DNA of 64,000 nt from NCBI RefSeq assembly GCF_015999465.1, contig NZ_CP065534.1:3720001-3784000 (forward strand), in the 5' to 3' direction. A program made the translations under genes and the position numbers. Positions 30,715 to 41,008 of the stretch are shown here, in pieces (position 1 is the first letter of the stretch; every line of letters starts with the position of its first letter). Under the pieces are notes generated by a model that was not told the origin of the DNA, did no database searches, and was given only the letters and a program-made list of their open reading frames with translations. Source of the stretch: Lonsdalea populi (GTDB taxonomy: Bacteria; Pseudomonadota; Gammaproteobacteria; Enterobacterales; Enterobacteriaceae).

Positions 30715-31656
30715 TCAGCCACTCGATAACCCCGTGGGCTCCGGAGGAGCATCCGGCGTCGGCGGTAAAACCATGTACACACCTTCAAATAATGCGCCTT
30801 TTTGCCCTTCACCGAATAATTCGACGTTCAGATGCACCCTTGCCCGACGGCCGCGAGCCAACTTGTCTAAATCTCCGCTCAGCGACCCAAGGTTCGCCAC
30901 CGCGATGGGGCGGCCAGTGATTGGCGAGCTGTAACGAATATGCGCATCCGCCAGAACGATGGCGCCGCCCAGTTGACGCTCCCGCAGCAGTAGCCAAATA
31001 AGCCCCCAGCCGGTCAAGGTCGCCAGCGAAAACAAGCTGCCGGCGAAGATGGAGTGATGGGGGTTCTGATTGACGGTTTCCGGCATCGTGGTGATGAATT
31101 TCTTGCCGGTGTACTGGCTAATTCGTACACCCATCTTTTCACTCAGCGGAATGTGATCGTGCCAGGCTTGCTGTAGCTGACCACACCAGTCTGGGCGATG
31201 CAAAATATCATCCAGAGTCGCCACGGGTTTAATCATCAGGAAATGCCGAATTGGCGTCGTCTGCGGCGTCGTGATCTCGCCCTGGTCCACAAATCCCAGT
31301 TTGGCAAAAAAGGCCTTCGCCTCTTCGCGGGCGCTACACACCACGCGCTTGGCTCCCTCCTGACGCGCCACCGACTCCAGCGCCATCGCCAGCAAGGTGC
31401 CCAACCCTTTACGTCTTACATTAGGGTGGACCGCCAGAAAACGGATAGAGGCTTCGTTGTCAGCGTTGATGTAGAGCCGCCCCACAGCGACCAAACGCCC
31501 ATGAACGTCGACCACGGTCTGATGATGCGCTAGCGAGTCATAAGCGTCGCGCTCGGATCCTAATGGCTGTTTCAACGGCTTACGCAGCATCTCCCAGCGA
31601 AACTGGTAGTAGGCGTCCAGCTCTTTGGCGCTTTCCGGCACTCTCAAGTGATACAT
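30715..31656 (-). CDS. fabY: YiiD/FabY, GNAT acetyltransferase fused to a thioesterase-like domain
   Basis: Two-domain protein of 313 residues. The N-terminal half is a GNAT acetyltransferase fold ([19 protein letters not shown] is the acetyl-CoA pyrophosphate loop). The C-terminal half is a hot-dog thioesterase-like domain ([21 protein letters not shown]). It is recognised as E. coli YiiD, now called FabY, which can bypass FabH in fatty acid initiation; I recall this from the literature. E. coli's protein is longer at the N terminus, and MYHLRVPES here aligns with the internal start used there. It follows dtd by 35 bases, as in E. coli. Confidence 0.88.
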   Translation of the reverse strand: MYHLRVPESAKELDAYYQFRWEMLRKPLKQPLGSERDAYDSLAHHQTVVDVHGRLVAVGRLYINADNEASIRFLAVHPNVRRKGLGTLLAMALESVARQEGAKRVVCSAREEAKAFFAKLGFVDQGEITTPQTTPIRHFLMIKPVATLDDILHRPDWCGQLQQAWHDHIPLSEKMGVRISQYTGKKFITTMPETVNQNPHHSIFAGSLFSLATLTGWGLIWLLLRERQLGGAIVLADAHIRYSSPITGRPIAVANLGSLSGDLDKLARGRRARVHLNVELFGEGQKGALFEGVYMVLPPTPDAPPEPTGLSSG

Positions 31657-31691
31657 AAACGGCCTCAGTTAACCAAGAGAAGCATTGCGGT

Positions 31692-32129
31692 CTATGCCTG
31701 TAACCAGAAGGTCACAGGGCCATCGTTGACCAATTCAACCTGCATATCGGCGGCAAAACGACCGGTTTCAGTGACGATGCCCTGTTCCCGGCATTGACCG
31801 ACAAAACAGCGATACAATCGTTCGGCTTCGGCAGGCGCCGCCCCTCGAGAAAAACTGGGACGCATCCCCCTTTTTGTGTCGGCCGCCAGCGTAAACTGCG
31901 ACACCACCAGCAGGCTGCCGCCCGCCTGACGCACATTCAGGTTCATCTTATCCTGCTCATCGCCGAAAATTCGGTACCCGATCACCCGTTCGCATAACCG
32001 CACGGCGTTCTTTTGGTCATCGCCCTGCTCAATGCCCAGCAATACAAGCAACCCTGCGTCGATTTTCCCGATGATTTCGTTGTCCACGGTGACGCTGGCT
32101 TTAGAGACGCGCTGAATTAACCCAATCAT
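31692..32129 (-). CDS. dtd: D-aminoacyl-tRNA deacylase
   Basis: Cytoplasmic enzyme of 145 residues, the same as in E. coli. It cleaves D-amino acids (and glycine) from mischarged tRNAs. The conserved catalytic segments are [19 protein letters not shown] (SQFTL motif) and NDGPVTFWL (the Gly-cisPro motif). It is in an operon with yihX (47 bases upstream) and fabY (35 bases downstream). In E. coli yihY lies between yihX and dtd; it is absent here. Confidence 0.97.
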   Translation of the reverse strand: MIGLIQRVSKASVTVDNEIIGKIDAGLLVLLGIEQGDDQKNAVRLCERVIGYRIFGDEQDKMNLNVRQAGGSLLVVSQFTLAADTKRGMRPSFSRGAAPAEAERLYRCFVGQCREQGIVTETGRFAADMQVELVNDGPVTFWLQA

Positions 32130-32176
32130 AAAAACGATGCTGCTCCTGTCTGATACCGAATGGAAACTGCCTGACG

Positions 32177-32788
32177 CTATTCACTCACCGTGGCGGAATA
32201 AGAAGAAAAGAAGTCCGTCAGAACCTGACGATCGTTGACCTGAATAGCATGGATGCCCAACGCGGATGCAGCGGTGATATTGTCCGCATTGTCATCGAAA
32301 AAGATGGCGTCTTGAGCGCGGTATCCTTCCTGTTGCAACACGTATTCGTAGATGGCCGCCTCGGGTTTACGTATGCCAAGCTCTTGCGACAGATACAAAT
32401 GGTCGGCCGCCTGTTCTATCTCGGGATAAAGCAAAGACCACTGCTGATGATGCAGGCGGTTGGTGTTCGAGAGCACCACAACACGCTGCCCGTCGCGCCG
32501 TAGCTGCTGCATGATATCCAGCACTTCAGGGCGTACCCCGATAAAGATTGATTCCCAGCCTGCGGCAAACTGCTCAAAGCTGAGGGCAATCCCCATTTCG
32601 TGGCACAGCTCAGAGGCGAATGCCTCATCATCGATCTCGCCGCGCTCGTGCTGTTCAAACGCGTGCCCCATAACGAAGCGTTCGCTCAGGCTAGCCAGGG
32701 GGACACCGCTAAGGTTGCTCCATACTCCCAGCACCCGTTTGAAATCGATATCAATGACGACGTTGCCCAAATCAAAGATATACAACAT
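32177..32788 (-). CDS. yihX: Alpha-D-glucose-1-phosphate phosphatase YihX
   Basis: HAD-family phosphatase of 203 residues (199 in E. coli). Motif I is [11 protein letters not shown] at residues 4-14, motif II is VVLSNTNR, a conserved lysine lies in [11 protein letters not shown] and motif IV is FFDDNADNI. YihX releases glucose from glucose-1-phosphate. It is first in the operon yihX-dtd-fabY. In E. coli the large yihL-yihW block (including the sulfoquinovose genes) lies between typA and yihX; here only about 200 bases separate them. Confidence 0.93.
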   Translation of the reverse strand: MLYIFDLGNVVIDIDFKRVLGVWSNLSGVPLASLSERFVMGHAFEQHERGEIDDEAFASELCHEMGIALSFEQFAAGWESIFIGVRPEVLDIMQQLRRDGQRVVVLSNTNRLHHQQWSLLYPEIEQAADHLYLSQELGIRKPEAAIYEYVLQQEGYRAQDAIFFDDNADNITAASALGIHAIQVNDRQVLTDFFSSYSATVSE

Positions 32789-32924
32789 AGGTCCTCCTGA
32801 TGAGTGAATAGGTTTTCACTGTAACGGTAAAAGGGAGAACTGAACAGAGAAGATCGGAGGCCGAATACACCGCTTTCAGGTGTGTTCTCGATTCGAGAAA
32901 TTAGGATAACCGAAGGAAAATAAA

Positions 32925-32959
32925 AGAAAAAAGCCAGTCAGCTTTCGCTGGCTGGCTTT
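32925..32959 (-). terminator. Terminator of typA
   Basis: On the minus strand AGCCAGCCAGC and GCTGACTGGCT form a long stem followed by six T, about 34 bases past the typA stop codon. Confidence 0.88.
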
Positions 32960-32992
32960 AGTGAAACAAGACCGTCGTTACAGAAAAGACAC

Positions 32993-34816
32993 TTAGTCTT
33001 CTTTGCTTGAGCGACCGGCGCGGCGACGGTCGTTTTCAGTCAGGTGACGTTTACGCAGACGAACAGACGTCGGCGTCACTTCAACCAGTTCGTCGTCATC
33101 GATAAACTCCAGAGCCTGCTCCAGCGTCATCTTGACTGGCGGTACCAGCGTCGTGGCTTCATCCGTACCGGAGGCACGCATGTTGGTCAGTTTCTTACCG
33201 GTCAGGCAGTTCACCGTCAGATCGTTAGAACGTGAGTGAATACCGATGATTTGGCCTTCATAAACTTCGGCACCGTGACCCAGGAACAACTTACCACGAT
33301 CCTGCAGACCATACAGAGCAAACGCGACCGCTTTACCCTGACCGTTAGAGATCAGTACGCCGTTCTGACGCTGACCGATATCGCCCGGACGCACATCATC
33401 GTAGTGGCTGAACGTGGAGTACAGCAGACCAGTACCAGACGTCATGGTCATGAACTCGGTACGGAAACCGATCAGACCGCGGCTAGGGATAACGTAGTCG
33501 AGACGAATACGGCCCTTGCCATCTGGAACCATGTCTTTAACGTCGCCTTTACGCTCGCCCATCGCCTGCATGACGGAGCCCTGATGCTGTTCTTCGATAT
33601 CCAGCGTCACGTTTTCGAACGGTTCTTGGTTGCGACCATCAATCACGCGGTTGATAACCTTCGGACGTGAAACGGCCATTTCGAAGCCTTCACGACGCAT
33701 GTTTTCAATCAGAACGGACAGGTGAAGCTCACCACGACCGGATACGCGGAAAGCATCCGCATCTTCAGTCTCTTCAACGCGCAGCGCAACGTTGTGGATC
33801 AGTTCTTTGTTCAACCGCTCAAGGATCTGACGCGACGTCACGAACTTACCTTCTTTACCGCAGAAAGGAGACGTGTTGACGCAGAAGAACATGGTCACGG
33901 TCGGTTCGTCGACGCTTAGCGCAGGCAGCGCTTCAACGTTCGTCGGATCGCAAATGGTATCGGAAATGTTCAGCTCGCCCAGCCCCGTGATAGCGATAAT
34001 GTCGCCCGCTTCCGCCAGCGTAGATTCGATACGCTCCAAACCCATGTGGCCCAGGACTTTACCGACTTTACCGTTGCGCGTTTTGCCTTCGCTGTCGATA
34101 ACAGTCACCTGCTGATTGGGCTTAACAGTGCCACGTTTGATACGGCCGATACCGATAACACCGACGTAGTTGTTGTAGTCCAACTGAGAGATTTGCATCT
34201 GCAGCGGGCCGTCACGGTCAACTTTCGGCGCTTCGACGTGTTCGATGATCGCTTCAAACAGCGGCGTCATGTCGCTGGCCATATCGGAGTGATCCAGACC
34301 CGCGATACCGTTTAACGCAGAAGCGTAGACGATCGGAAAGTCCAGTTGCTCGTCAGTGGCATCCAGGTTTACGAACAAGTCGAACACCTGATCGACAACC
34401 CAGTCAGGGCGTGCGCCCGGGCGGTCGACCTTGTTGATGACCACGATCGGCTTCAGACCATTGGCAAATGCTTTTTTGGTCACGAAACGGGTCTGCGGCA
34501 TCGGGCCATCCATTGCATCAACGACCAGTAGTACCGAGTCGACCATCGACATAACACGTTCTACCTCACCGCCGAAGTCGGCGTGCCCTGGGGTATCAAC
34601 GATGTTGATGCGGTAGTCTTTCCAATTGATGGCGGTATTTTTAGCGAGGATGGTGATCCCACGCTCTTTCTCCAAATCGTTGGAGTCCATAACACGTTCG
34701 GTGGCTTCACTACGTTCATCAAACGTACCGGACTGTTGTAGCAGCTTGTCGACCAGGGTGGTTTTCCCATGGTCAACGTGCGCAATAATAGCGATGTTAC
34801 GCAAATTTTCGATCAC
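32993..34816 (-). CDS. typA: Ribosome-dependent GTPase TypA/BipA
   Basis: Cytoplasmic translational GTPase of 607 residues. It binds 70S ribosomes and is needed for ribosome assembly at low temperature and for stress responses. G motifs are [13 protein letters not shown] (G1), RGITI (G2), DTPGH (G3), NKVDRP (G4) and ASAL (G5). Domains II, III and V of EF-G type and the unique C-terminal domain ([14 protein letters not shown] and [12 protein letters not shown]) are present. It is divergent from glnA, as in E. coli, with the glnA control region between them. Confidence 0.98.
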   Translation of the reverse strand: MIENLRNIAIIAHVDHGKTTLVDKLLQQSGTFDERSEATERVMDSNDLEKERGITILAKNTAINWKDYRINIVDTPGHADFGGEVERVMSMVDSVLLVVDAMDGPMPQTRFVTKKAFANGLKPIVVINKVDRPGARPDWVVDQVFDLFVNLDATDEQLDFPIVYASALNGIAGLDHSDMASDMTPLFEAIIEHVEAPKVDRDGPLQMQISQLDYNNYVGVIGIGRIKRGTVKPNQQVTVIDSEGKTRNGKVGKVLGHMGLERIESTLAEAGDIIAITGLGELNISDTICDPTNVEALPALSVDEPTVTMFFCVNTSPFCGKEGKFVTSRQILERLNKELIHNVALRVEETEDADAFRVSGRGELHLSVLIENMRREGFEMAVSRPKVINRVIDGRNQEPFENVTLDIEEQHQGSVMQAMGERKGDVKDMVPDGKGRIRLDYVIPSRGLIGFRTEFMTMTSGTGLLYSTFSHYDDVRPGDIGQRQNGVLISNGQGKAVAFALYGLQDRGKLFLGHGAEVYEGQIIGIHSRSNDLTVNCLTGKKLTNMRASGTDEATTLVPPVKMTLEQALEFIDDDELVEVTPTSVRLRKRHLTENDRRRAGRSSKED

Positions 34817-34923
34817 AGCTTTGCCTCAGGCATTTAGAAATAGCGCGCTATTGTACACGGATTAATCGAGGGACTAAACAGGATCACAAACATCTCTTGC
34901 AAACAACCTCACCTCGAGGAGGT

Positions 34924-34939
34924 TGTGATCCCTTTCACG
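34924..34939 (+). promoter_or_regulatory. CRP site upstream of glnA
   Basis: TGTGATCCCTTTCACG is a good match to TGTGA-N6-TCACA and resembles the CRP site that activates glnAp1 in E. coli. Confidence 0.7.
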
Positions 34940-34968
34940 GTGCAATTGCGCTACAAACACATTGAAGA

Positions 34969-34983
34969 GCACCAATCTGGTGC
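34969..34983 (+). promoter_or_regulatory. NtrC binding site 1 (glnA enhancer)
   Basis: GCACCAATCTGGTGC has perfect GCACC and GGTGC arms with a five-base centre, the consensus NtrC enhancer box. Confidence 0.92.
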
Positions 34984-35000
34984 TAACAATGCAAAATAAA

Positions 35001-35015
35001 GCACTATCTTGGTGC
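35001..35015 (+). promoter_or_regulatory. NtrC binding site 2 (glnA enhancer)
   Basis: GCACTATCTTGGTGC matches the NtrC consensus with one change in the left arm. It is 32 bases from site 1, three helical turns, which allows cooperative binding. A further half-site GGTGC follows at 35029-35033. Confidence 0.88.
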
Positions 35016-35089
35016 GGGTTACTATATTGGTGCAGCCGAAGTCCACTTAGAAAACCACAGAATAGGCTCTCAGGCACAAATACTAAAGT

Positions 35090-35104
35090 TGGCACAGATT
35101 TAGC
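35090..35104 (+). promoter_or_regulatory. Sigma54 promoter of glnA (glnAp2)
   Basis: TGGCACAGATTTAGC carries the -24 GG and the -12 GC with ten bases between them, as in the E. coli glnAp2 promoter. It lies about 85 bases before the glnA ATG and downstream of the NtrC boxes. Confidence 0.9.
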
Positions 35105-35187
35105 TATAGTTTACGGACGGTCACAACAACATTCCACAATGATATTCGTTCCACGACGATAAATGATATAACCCGGGAGAACCAAGT

Positions 35188-36597
35188 ATGTCAGTTGAAC
35201 ACGTTTTGACGCTGCTGAAAGAACATGAGGTGAAATTCGTCGACCTTCGTTTCACCGATACTAAAGGTAAAGAGCAGCACGTCACGATCCCTTCCCATCA
35301 GGTAGATTCAGATTTCTTCGAAGACGGCAAAATGTTCGATGGTTCTTCTATCGGCGGATGGAAAGGCATCAACGAATCAGACATGGTGTTAATGCCTGAC
35401 GTCACGACCGCCGTTCTCGACCCGTTCTACGAAGAGTCTACGCTGATCATCCGCTGTGACGTCCTCGAGCCAGGCACCATGCAGGGCTACGACCGCGATC
35501 CGCGTTCCATCGCCAAACGCGCAGAGGACTTTCTGAGTTCTTCCGGCATTGCGGATACGGTACTGTTCGGGCCAGAACCCGAGTTCTTCCTATTTGATGA
35601 CGTTCGTTTCGGCAGCAGTATCTCCGGCTCTCACGTCACCATTGATGATATCGAAGGTGCCTGGAACTCCAGCAAAGAATACGAAGGCGGCAACAAAGGC
35701 CACCGTCCATCCGTAAAAGGCGGTTACTTCCCAGTTCCGCCTGTCGACTCTTCTCAGGACATCCGTTCCACCATGTGTCTGACCATGGAGCAGATGGGTC
35801 TGGTCGTTGAAGCCCATCACCACGAAGTGGCGACAGCGGGTCAGAATGAAGTGGCAACCCGCTTTAACACCATGACCAAGAAAGCCGACGAAATCCAGAT
35901 TTACAAATACGTCGTTCACAACGTCGCGCACGCTTTCGGTAAAACGGCGACATTCATGCCGAAACCGATGTTCGGCGATAACGGATCCGGTATGCACTGC
36001 CACATGTCTCTGTCCAAAGACGGCGTGAACCTGTTCTCCGGCGATAAATACGGCGGCTTGTCCGAAATGGCGCTGTACTACATCGGCGGCGTGATTAAAC
36101 ATGCGAAAGCCATCAACGCTCTGACCAATCCGGCGACCAACTCGTACAAACGACTAGTTCCAGGCTATGAAGCGCCGGTCATGTTGGCTTACTCCGCGCG
36201 TAACCGTTCTGCATCCATCCGAATCCCGGTGGTTGCTAGCCCGAAAGCGCGTCGTATCGAAGTTCGCTTCCCGGATCCGGCAGCCAACCCATACCTGGCT
36301 TTCACCGCGCTACTGATGGCTGGCTTAGACGGCATCATCAATAAGATCCATCCTGGCGACGCCATGGATAAGAACCTCTACGATCTGCCGCCGGAAGAAG
36401 CGAGCGAAATCCCGACCGTGGCAGGCTCGCTGGAAGAAGCGCTGAATGCGTTGAACGAAGACCGTGAGTTCCTGACCCGCGGCGGCGTGTTCACCGAAGA
36501 CTCTATCGATGCTTACATCGAACTGCGTCGCGCAGAAAACGACCGCGTACGTATGACTCCGCACCCGGTAGAGTTCGAACTGTATTACAGCGTGTAA
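35188..36597 (+). CDS. glnA: Glutamine synthetase (type GSI-beta)
   Basis: Cytoplasmic dodecameric enzyme of 469 residues, as in E. coli. It makes glutamine from glutamate, ammonia and ATP. Motifs present: the N-terminal beta-Grasp part, the latch loop [11 protein letters not shown], the catalytic [11 protein letters not shown], the ATP-binding [16 protein letters not shown] and the adenylylation tyrosine in [11 protein letters not shown], which is the target of GlnE. GGGAG precedes the ATG. It is first in glnA-glnL-glnG and is driven by NtrC and sigma54 under nitrogen limitation. Confidence 0.99.
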   Translation: MSVEHVLTLLKEHEVKFVDLRFTDTKGKEQHVTIPSHQVDSDFFEDGKMFDGSSIGGWKGINESDMVLMPDVTTAVLDPFYEESTLIIRCDVLEPGTMQGYDRDPRSIAKRAEDFLSSSGIADTVLFGPEPEFFLFDDVRFGSSISGSHVTIDDIEGAWNSSKEYEGGNKGHRPSVKGGYFPVPPVDSSQDIRSTMCLTMEQMGLVVEAHHHEVATAGQNEVATRFNTMTKKADEIQIYKYVVHNVAHAFGKTATFMPKPMFGDNGSGMHCHMSLSKDGVNLFSGDKYGGLSEMALYYIGGVIKHAKAINALTNPATNSYKRLVPGYEAPVMLAYSARNRSASIRIPVVASPKARRIEVRFPDPAANPYLAFTALLMAGLDGIINKIHPGDAMDKNLYDLPPEEASEIPTVAGSLEEALNALNEDREFLTRGGVFTEDSIDAYIELRRAENDRVRMTPHPVEFELYYSV

Positions 36598-36693
36598 GTA
36601 TTCGCGCAATGACGGCAGGCCCGAATAATAATGGTGTTGAAACTGCCGTCGCTAACAAACGTTCTTGTTTATTTTGTTGCCGTGGAAACTTTT

Positions 36694-36720
36694 CAGCCCA
36701 TCTTCGGATGGGCTTTTTTC
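36694..36720 (+). terminator. Terminator after glnA
   Basis: AGCCCATC-TTCG-GATGGGCT with six T following is a strong terminator about 95 bases past glnA. Some transcripts must read through it to express glnLG, as in E. coli. The 3' untranslated RNA ending here is the position of the sRNA GlnZ in E. coli. Confidence 0.9.
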
Positions 36721-36773
36721 TCCGCGCAACATCGCACGGTTGCTAAGTCACAGTAATCAATCCAGAATGTAAC

Positions 36774-36788
36774 GCACTAAAATAGTGC
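36774..36788 (+). promoter_or_regulatory. NtrC site at the glnL promoter
   Basis: GCACTAAAATAGTGC has complementary GCACT/AGTGC arms and lies just 14 bases before the glnL start. In E. coli NtrC bound here represses the weak glnL promoter. Confidence 0.8.
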
Positions 36789-36801
36789 AGGAGTCTGCGT
36801 T

Positions 36802-37851
36802 ATGGCAACAGGCACGCTGCCCGATGCTGGGCAGATCCTCAATTCTTTAATCAACAGCATCCTACTGCTGGATAAAAATCTGGCGATCCACTATTCCAAC
36901 CCAGCAGCGCAACAACTTCTGGCTCAGAGCTCGCGAAAACTGTCGGGAACGCCACTGCCTGAACTGCTGGGTTATTTTTCGCTTAATATTGATCTGATGC
37001 TGGACAGTCTAAATTCCGGACAGGGATTTACGGACAATGAAGTCACCATCGTGGTCGACGGCCGAGCCCATATTATGTCGCTGACGGCGCAGCGTATTCA
37101 AAATGATTTTATTTTGTTGGAAATGGCGCCGATGGATAACCAGCGCAAACTCAGTCAGGAGCAGCTGCAACACGCGCAGCAGCTTGCGGCGAGAGATCTG
37201 GTGCGCGGGCTTGCCCATGAAATCAAAAATCCGCTGGGAGGCTTGCGCGGCGCGGCGCAACTGCTGTCCAAAGCGTTGCCGGACCCATCGCTGACGGAAT
37301 ACACCAAAGTCATTATCGAACAGGCGGATCGCCTGCGTAATCTGGTCGATCGCCTATTGGGGCCGCAGCAGCCGGGGCTGCATGTGACGCAAAGCATTCA
37401 CCAGGTTGCTGAACGGGTTTTCCAGCTGGTTTCATTGGAAAAGGCCGATAACGTCACGCTGGTCAGAGACTACGACCCCAGCCTGCCGGAGCTGATGCAC
37501 GACCCGGATCAAATTGAACAGGTCCTGTTGAACATCACCCGCAATGCGTTGCAGGCGTTGGGAGAAGAAGGCGGTTCCATCACGATCCGGACTCGCACCG
37601 CCTTCCAGCTGACGCTGCACGGCGTCCGTTATCGCCTGGTGGCGCGCATAGATATTGAGGATGACGGCCCGGGCGTTCCGGCCCATTTGCAGGATACCTT
37701 GTTTTATCCGATGGTCAGCGGACGCGAAGGCGGTACCGGACTCGGACTGTCGATAGCCCGTAATCTTATCGATCAGCACTCCGGTAAAATTGAATTTAAC
37801 AGTTGGCCAGGTCACACCGAGTTTTCGGTTTATCTGCCCATTCGCCAGTGA
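36802..37851 (+). CDS. glnL: Nitrogen regulator sensor kinase NtrB (GlnL)
   Basis: Cytoplasmic histidine kinase/phosphatase of 349 residues, as in E. coli. The N-terminal PAS domain spans about 10-110. The phospho-acceptor is His139 in [13 protein letters not shown], followed by the N-box [17 protein letters not shown] and [12 protein letters not shown]. It phosphorylates NtrC when GlnB (PII) is uridylylated and dephosphorylates it when GlnB is free. AGGAG lies before the ATG. It follows the glnA terminator and has its own weak NtrC-repressed promoter. It ends six bases before the first possible glnG start. Confidence 0.97.
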   Translation: MATGTLPDAGQILNSLINSILLLDKNLAIHYSNPAAQQLLAQSSRKLSGTPLPELLGYFSLNIDLMLDSLNSGQGFTDNEVTIVVDGRAHIMSLTAQRIQNDFILLEMAPMDNQRKLSQEQLQHAQQLAARDLVRGLAHEIKNPLGGLRGAAQLLSKALPDPSLTEYTKVIIEQADRLRNLVDRLLGPQQPGLHVTQSIHQVAERVFQLVSLEKADNVTLVRDYDPSLPELMHDPDQIEQVLLNITRNALQALGEEGGSITIRTRTAFQLTLHGVRYRLVARIDIEDDGPGVPAHLQDTLFYPMVSGREGGTGLGLSIARNLIDQHSGKIEFNSWPGHTEFSVYLPIRQ

Positions 37852-37859
37852 GGTCCATG

Positions 37860-39272
37860 ATGCAACGAGGGATAGTCTGGATTGTCGACGACGATAGCTC
37901 CATCCGCTGGGTGCTCGAACGCGCTCTCACCGGAGCCGGCTTAACGTGCGCTACGTTCGATAACGGAAATCAGGCGTTGAATGCGTTATCTACGCAAACG
38001 CCTGATGTGCTGCTTTCCGATATCCGTATGCCGGGAATGGACGGCCTGGCCCTGCTTCAGCAGATTAAACAGCGCCACCCCATGCTGCCGGTCATTATCA
38101 TGACGGCGCATTCCGATCTCGATGCGGCGGTCAGCGCCTATCAGCAGGGCGCCTTCGATTATCTGCCAAAACCTTTTGATATTGATGAAGCGGTCGCGCT
38201 GGTGGAACGCGCCATCAGCCACTACATGGAGCAGCAGCAGCCGGTCCGTAATCAGCCTATCAGCGGGCCGACGACGGACATCATCGGGGAAGCGCCCGCG
38301 ATGCAGGACGTATTCCGGATCATCGGACGCCTTTCGCGCTCTTCCATCAGCGTCTTGATCAACGGGGAGTCCGGTACGGGTAAGGAGCTAGTCGCGCATG
38401 CGTTGCATCGCCACAGCCCTCGCGCCAAAGCCCCTTTCATCGCGTTGAACATGGCCGCGATCCCTAAGGATTTGATCGAATCAGAACTGTTCGGCCATGA
38501 AAAAGGCGCCTTCACCGGCGCTAATCAGATCCGCCAAGGCCGCTTTGAACAGGCCGATGGCGGCACGCTGTTTCTGGATGAAATTGGCGATATGCCGTTA
38601 GATGTGCAGACTCGCCTGCTGCGTGTACTGGCGGACGGACAGTTCTACCGCGTCGGCGGCTACGCGGCGGTCAAAGTCGACGTGCGTATTATTGCCGCGA
38701 CCCACCAAAATCTGGAACTGCGGGTGCAGGAAGGCAAGTTTCGCGAGGATTTATTCCACCGTCTGAACGTCATCCGCGTACATTTGCCGCCGCTGCGCGA
38801 GCGCCGGGAAGATATTCCACGCCTCGCCCGCTACTTCTTGCAAGCGACCGCCAAGGAACTGGGGGTTGAACCGAAGAACCTGCATCCTGAGACCGAAGCG
38901 GCGCTGACGCGTTTGCCGTGGCCCGGCAACGTCCGCCAGTTGGAAAATACCTGCCGTTGGTTGACTGTCATGGCCGCGGGTCAGGAGGTACTGATTCAGG
39001 ATTTGCCGCCAGAGCTGTTTGAAACCACCGCGCCTGACGCCACGGTACACGTCCAACCCGACAGCTGGGCGACCCTGCTGGCGCAATGGGCTGACCGGGC
39101 GCTACGTTCCGGTCATCAAAACCTGCTGGCTGAAGCCCAGCCAGAAATGGAGAGAACACTGCTGACGACCGCGCTGCGCCATACGCAGGGGCATAAACAG
39201 GAAGCCGCTCGTCTGTTGGGCTGGGGGCGTAATACGCTCACGCGCAAGCTGAAAGAGTTGGGGATGGAGTAA
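37860..39272 (+). CDS. glnG: Nitrogen regulation response regulator NtrC (GlnG)
   Basis: Sigma54-dependent enhancer-binding protein of 470 residues. The receiver domain has Asp54 in LLSDIRMPG and the acidic pair at 10-12. The AAA+ domain has Walker A GESGTGKE, the sigma54-contact loop GAFTGA, Walker [12 protein letters not shown] and a C-terminal Fis-type helix-turn-helix ([22 protein letters not shown]). The start at 37860 (MQRGIVW) is chosen by the E. coli sequence; a second ATG immediately precedes it. GAGGT lies upstream, inside the glnL end. It activates glnA and other nitrogen genes. Confidence 0.98.
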   Translation: MQRGIVWIVDDDSSIRWVLERALTGAGLTCATFDNGNQALNALSTQTPDVLLSDIRMPGMDGLALLQQIKQRHPMLPVIIMTAHSDLDAAVSAYQQGAFDYLPKPFDIDEAVALVERAISHYMEQQQPVRNQPISGPTTDIIGEAPAMQDVFRIIGRLSRSSISVLINGESGTGKELVAHALHRHSPRAKAPFIALNMAAIPKDLIESELFGHEKGAFTGANQIRQGRFEQADGGTLFLDEIGDMPLDVQTRLLRVLADGQFYRVGGYAAVKVDVRIIAATHQNLELRVQEGKFREDLFHRLNVIRVHLPPLRERREDIPRLARYFLQATAKELGVEPKNLHPETEAALTRLPWPGNVRQLENTCRWLTVMAAGQEVLIQDLPPELFETTAPDATVHVQPDSWATLLAQWADRALRSGHQNLLAEAQPEMERTLLTTALRHTQGHKQEAARLLGWGRNTLTRKLKELGME

Positions 39273-39366
39273 CGCCCGAGGGCTCTCTGGCAGGCAGAGT
39301 CGTCCCCCTGCGGGAGCAGAGGAAAAAGAAGGCCTCAGCGCAGGGATGATTGTCGTAAATTTATAC

Positions 39367-39394
39367 TTTACATGATCATAATCAGCAGTATGAT
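39367..39394 (+). promoter_or_regulatory. Sigma70 promoter before yshB
   Basis: TTTACA and TATGAT separated by 16 bases lie 27 bases before the yshB start. This would allow yshB transcription independent of glnALG. Confidence 0.6.
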
Positions 39395-39420
39395 CGCTGC
39401 GCTGACAGGAGAATATAACC

Positions 39421-39543
39421 ATGCTGGAATCACTTTTTTCGGCGTTGTCACAAGGCGCTGAAATGGGCAATGCGGTGGGACACTCCCCGCAGACAGCCAT
39501 CGCAGCCGTTTTGTGTGCCGCCTTGATTAACTTTTTTAACTGA
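39421..39543 (+). CDS. yshB: Small membrane protein YshB
   Basis: A 40-residue protein between glnG and hemN, the place of yshB in E. coli. The C-terminal half (HSPQTAIAAVLCAALINFF) contains one membrane helix and matches E. coli YshB (36 residues) closely; MLES at the start is identical. The middle is four residues longer. AGGAG lies eight bases before the ATG and a terminator follows. In Salmonella YshB is reported to help survival in macrophages; its function here is unknown. Confidence 0.9.
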   Translation: MLESLFSALSQGAEMGNAVGHSPQTAIAAVLCAALINFFN

Positions 39544-39585
39544 TCCCGCAGGCCATCACCGTGGGTTCACGCTGGCAGGAAAGAT

Positions 39586-39613
39586 AAAAACAGCCGCAAA
39601 GCGGCTGTTTTTA
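39586..39613. terminator. Bidirectional terminator between yshB and hemN
   Basis: AAAAACAGCCGC-AAA-GCGGCTGTTTTT is a perfect stem with a three-base loop between the convergent genes; A and T runs serve both strands. Confidence 0.9.
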
Positions 39614-39626
39614 TTTCTATCGGGAC

Positions 39627-41000
39627 TTATATCACCCGTGAGAACTGGCGAGTTTGCATCTTACTGCGCAGATAAATGTCGAAACACATGCAAATATTGC
39701 GGATCAGCAAGCGCCCCTTCGGCGTCACAATCAGCTCCCGAGACGTCGCCTCAATCAGACCATCAGCCACCATCGGCTCCAGCAAGGTCAGATCCTCAGA
39801 GAAATAATCTTCGAAATCAATCTGATGTTCCGCTTCTATCGCAGCATAGCTTAGCCTGAAGTTGCAGATCAGCGTTTTAATGACATCCCGACGAATGCAA
39901 TCGTCATGCGTTAATTGCACGCCGCGCCACAGCGCGTTGCCCTGGGTCTGGACCTGAGTGTAGTAGTCCTTTAAGACCTTCTGATTCTGAGCATAACTAT
40001 CACCGATCATACTAATCGCGGAGACACCCATCCCCAGCAAATCAGTCTCGCCCTGCGTCGTATAGCCCTGAAAGTTTCGATGCAGTTTCCCTTCGCGCTG
40101 CGCCACCGCCAACTCATCGTCGGGGCGCGCAAAATGGTCCATGCCGATGAACTGATAACCCGAGGCGGTCAGGTCATGGATCGTCTGCTGTAAAATATCC
40201 AGCTTCTGCTCAGCGCCAGGCAAATCCGCTTCCTTTATTTTCCGCTGCGCGGCAAATAATGTCGGAAGGTGGGCGTAGTTGAACACACTTAACCGGTGCG
40301 GGCCTAACTCTGCCACGCGTTGGAGCGTATAGGCGAAACTTTCCGGCGTCTGTTTCGGCAGACCGTAAATCAAATCGATATTGGTGGAGGTGAACCCGAG
40401 CGCTTTGGCCCGTTCGATTAGGGCAAAGATAAACGTTTCGTCCTGTTCACGATTGACCAATCGCTGAACCTCTTTATTGAAATCTTGTACCCCCATGCTC
40501 AGGCGATTGAACCCTTCCTGATACAGGTGATCCACGATATCCAACTCGATTTCACGCGGGTCTATCTCCAGCGACATCTCCGCATGAGCGTCAAACGTAA
40601 ACTGCTCGCGCAACAGCGCCATTAAGCGGGTGATTTGTTTTGCATTCAGGAACGTCGGGGTTCCGCCGCCCCAATGCATCTGAGTGACGATTCTTCCGGC
40701 GAACAGTGGGGCTCGCTGACGGATTTCCTGTTCAAGGACATCCAGATACTCGTCCGCCTTGTGCAGCTGACGCGTCACCAGCTTGTTGCACCCGCAGAAA
40801 TAGCACAGACGATGGCAAAACGGGATGTGGATATACAGGGAAAGCGGTCTCTCGGGGTAACGAGCGACCGATTGCAGAAAAGCGGATTCATCGTAGCTTT
40901 CGGTGAATTCCAGCGCGGTAGGGTAAGACGTATAGCGGGGACCGGAGTAGTTATACTTTTGTATCAGCTCCAAATCCCAATCGATGCTCGTTCCAGACAT
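39627..41000 (-). CDS. hemN: Oxygen-independent coproporphyrinogen III oxidase HemN
   Basis: Radical SAM enzyme of 457 residues, the E. coli length. It converts coproporphyrinogen III to protoporphyrinogen IX without oxygen. The [4Fe-4S] motif is CHRLCYFCGC (C-x3-C-x2-C-x-C), preceded by YIHIPF. SAM-binding GGGTPTFL and the C-terminal HemN domain are present. It lies eight bases after a small unnamed ORF which follows yihI, so yihI, the ORF and hemN probably form one operon. Confidence 0.97.
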   Translation of the reverse strand: MSGTSIDWDLELIQKYNYSGPRYTSYPTALEFTESYDESAFLQSVARYPERPLSLYIHIPFCHRLCYFCGCNKLVTRQLHKADEYLDVLEQEIRQRAPLFAGRIVTQMHWGGGTPTFLNAKQITRLMALLREQFTFDAHAEMSLEIDPREIELDIVDHLYQEGFNRLSMGVQDFNKEVQRLVNREQDETFIFALIERAKALGFTSTNIDLIYGLPKQTPESFAYTLQRVAELGPHRLSVFNYAHLPTLFAAQRKIKEADLPGAEQKLDILQQTIHDLTASGYQFIGMDHFARPDDELAVAQREGKLHRNFQGYTTQGETDLLGMGVSAISMIGDSYAQNQKVLKDYYTQVQTQGNALWRGVQLTHDDCIRRDVIKTLICNFRLSYAAIEAEHQIDFEDYFSEDLTLLEPMVADGLIEATSRELIVTPKGRLLIRNICMCFDIYLRSKMQTRQFSRVI

Positions 41001-41008
41001 AGTGCTGC

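Noticed and set aside
39102-39500. Minus-strand frame of 132 codons across the glnG end and yshB
   Set aside because: Its translation has no domain and it is antisense to the recognised plus-strand genes glnG and yshB.
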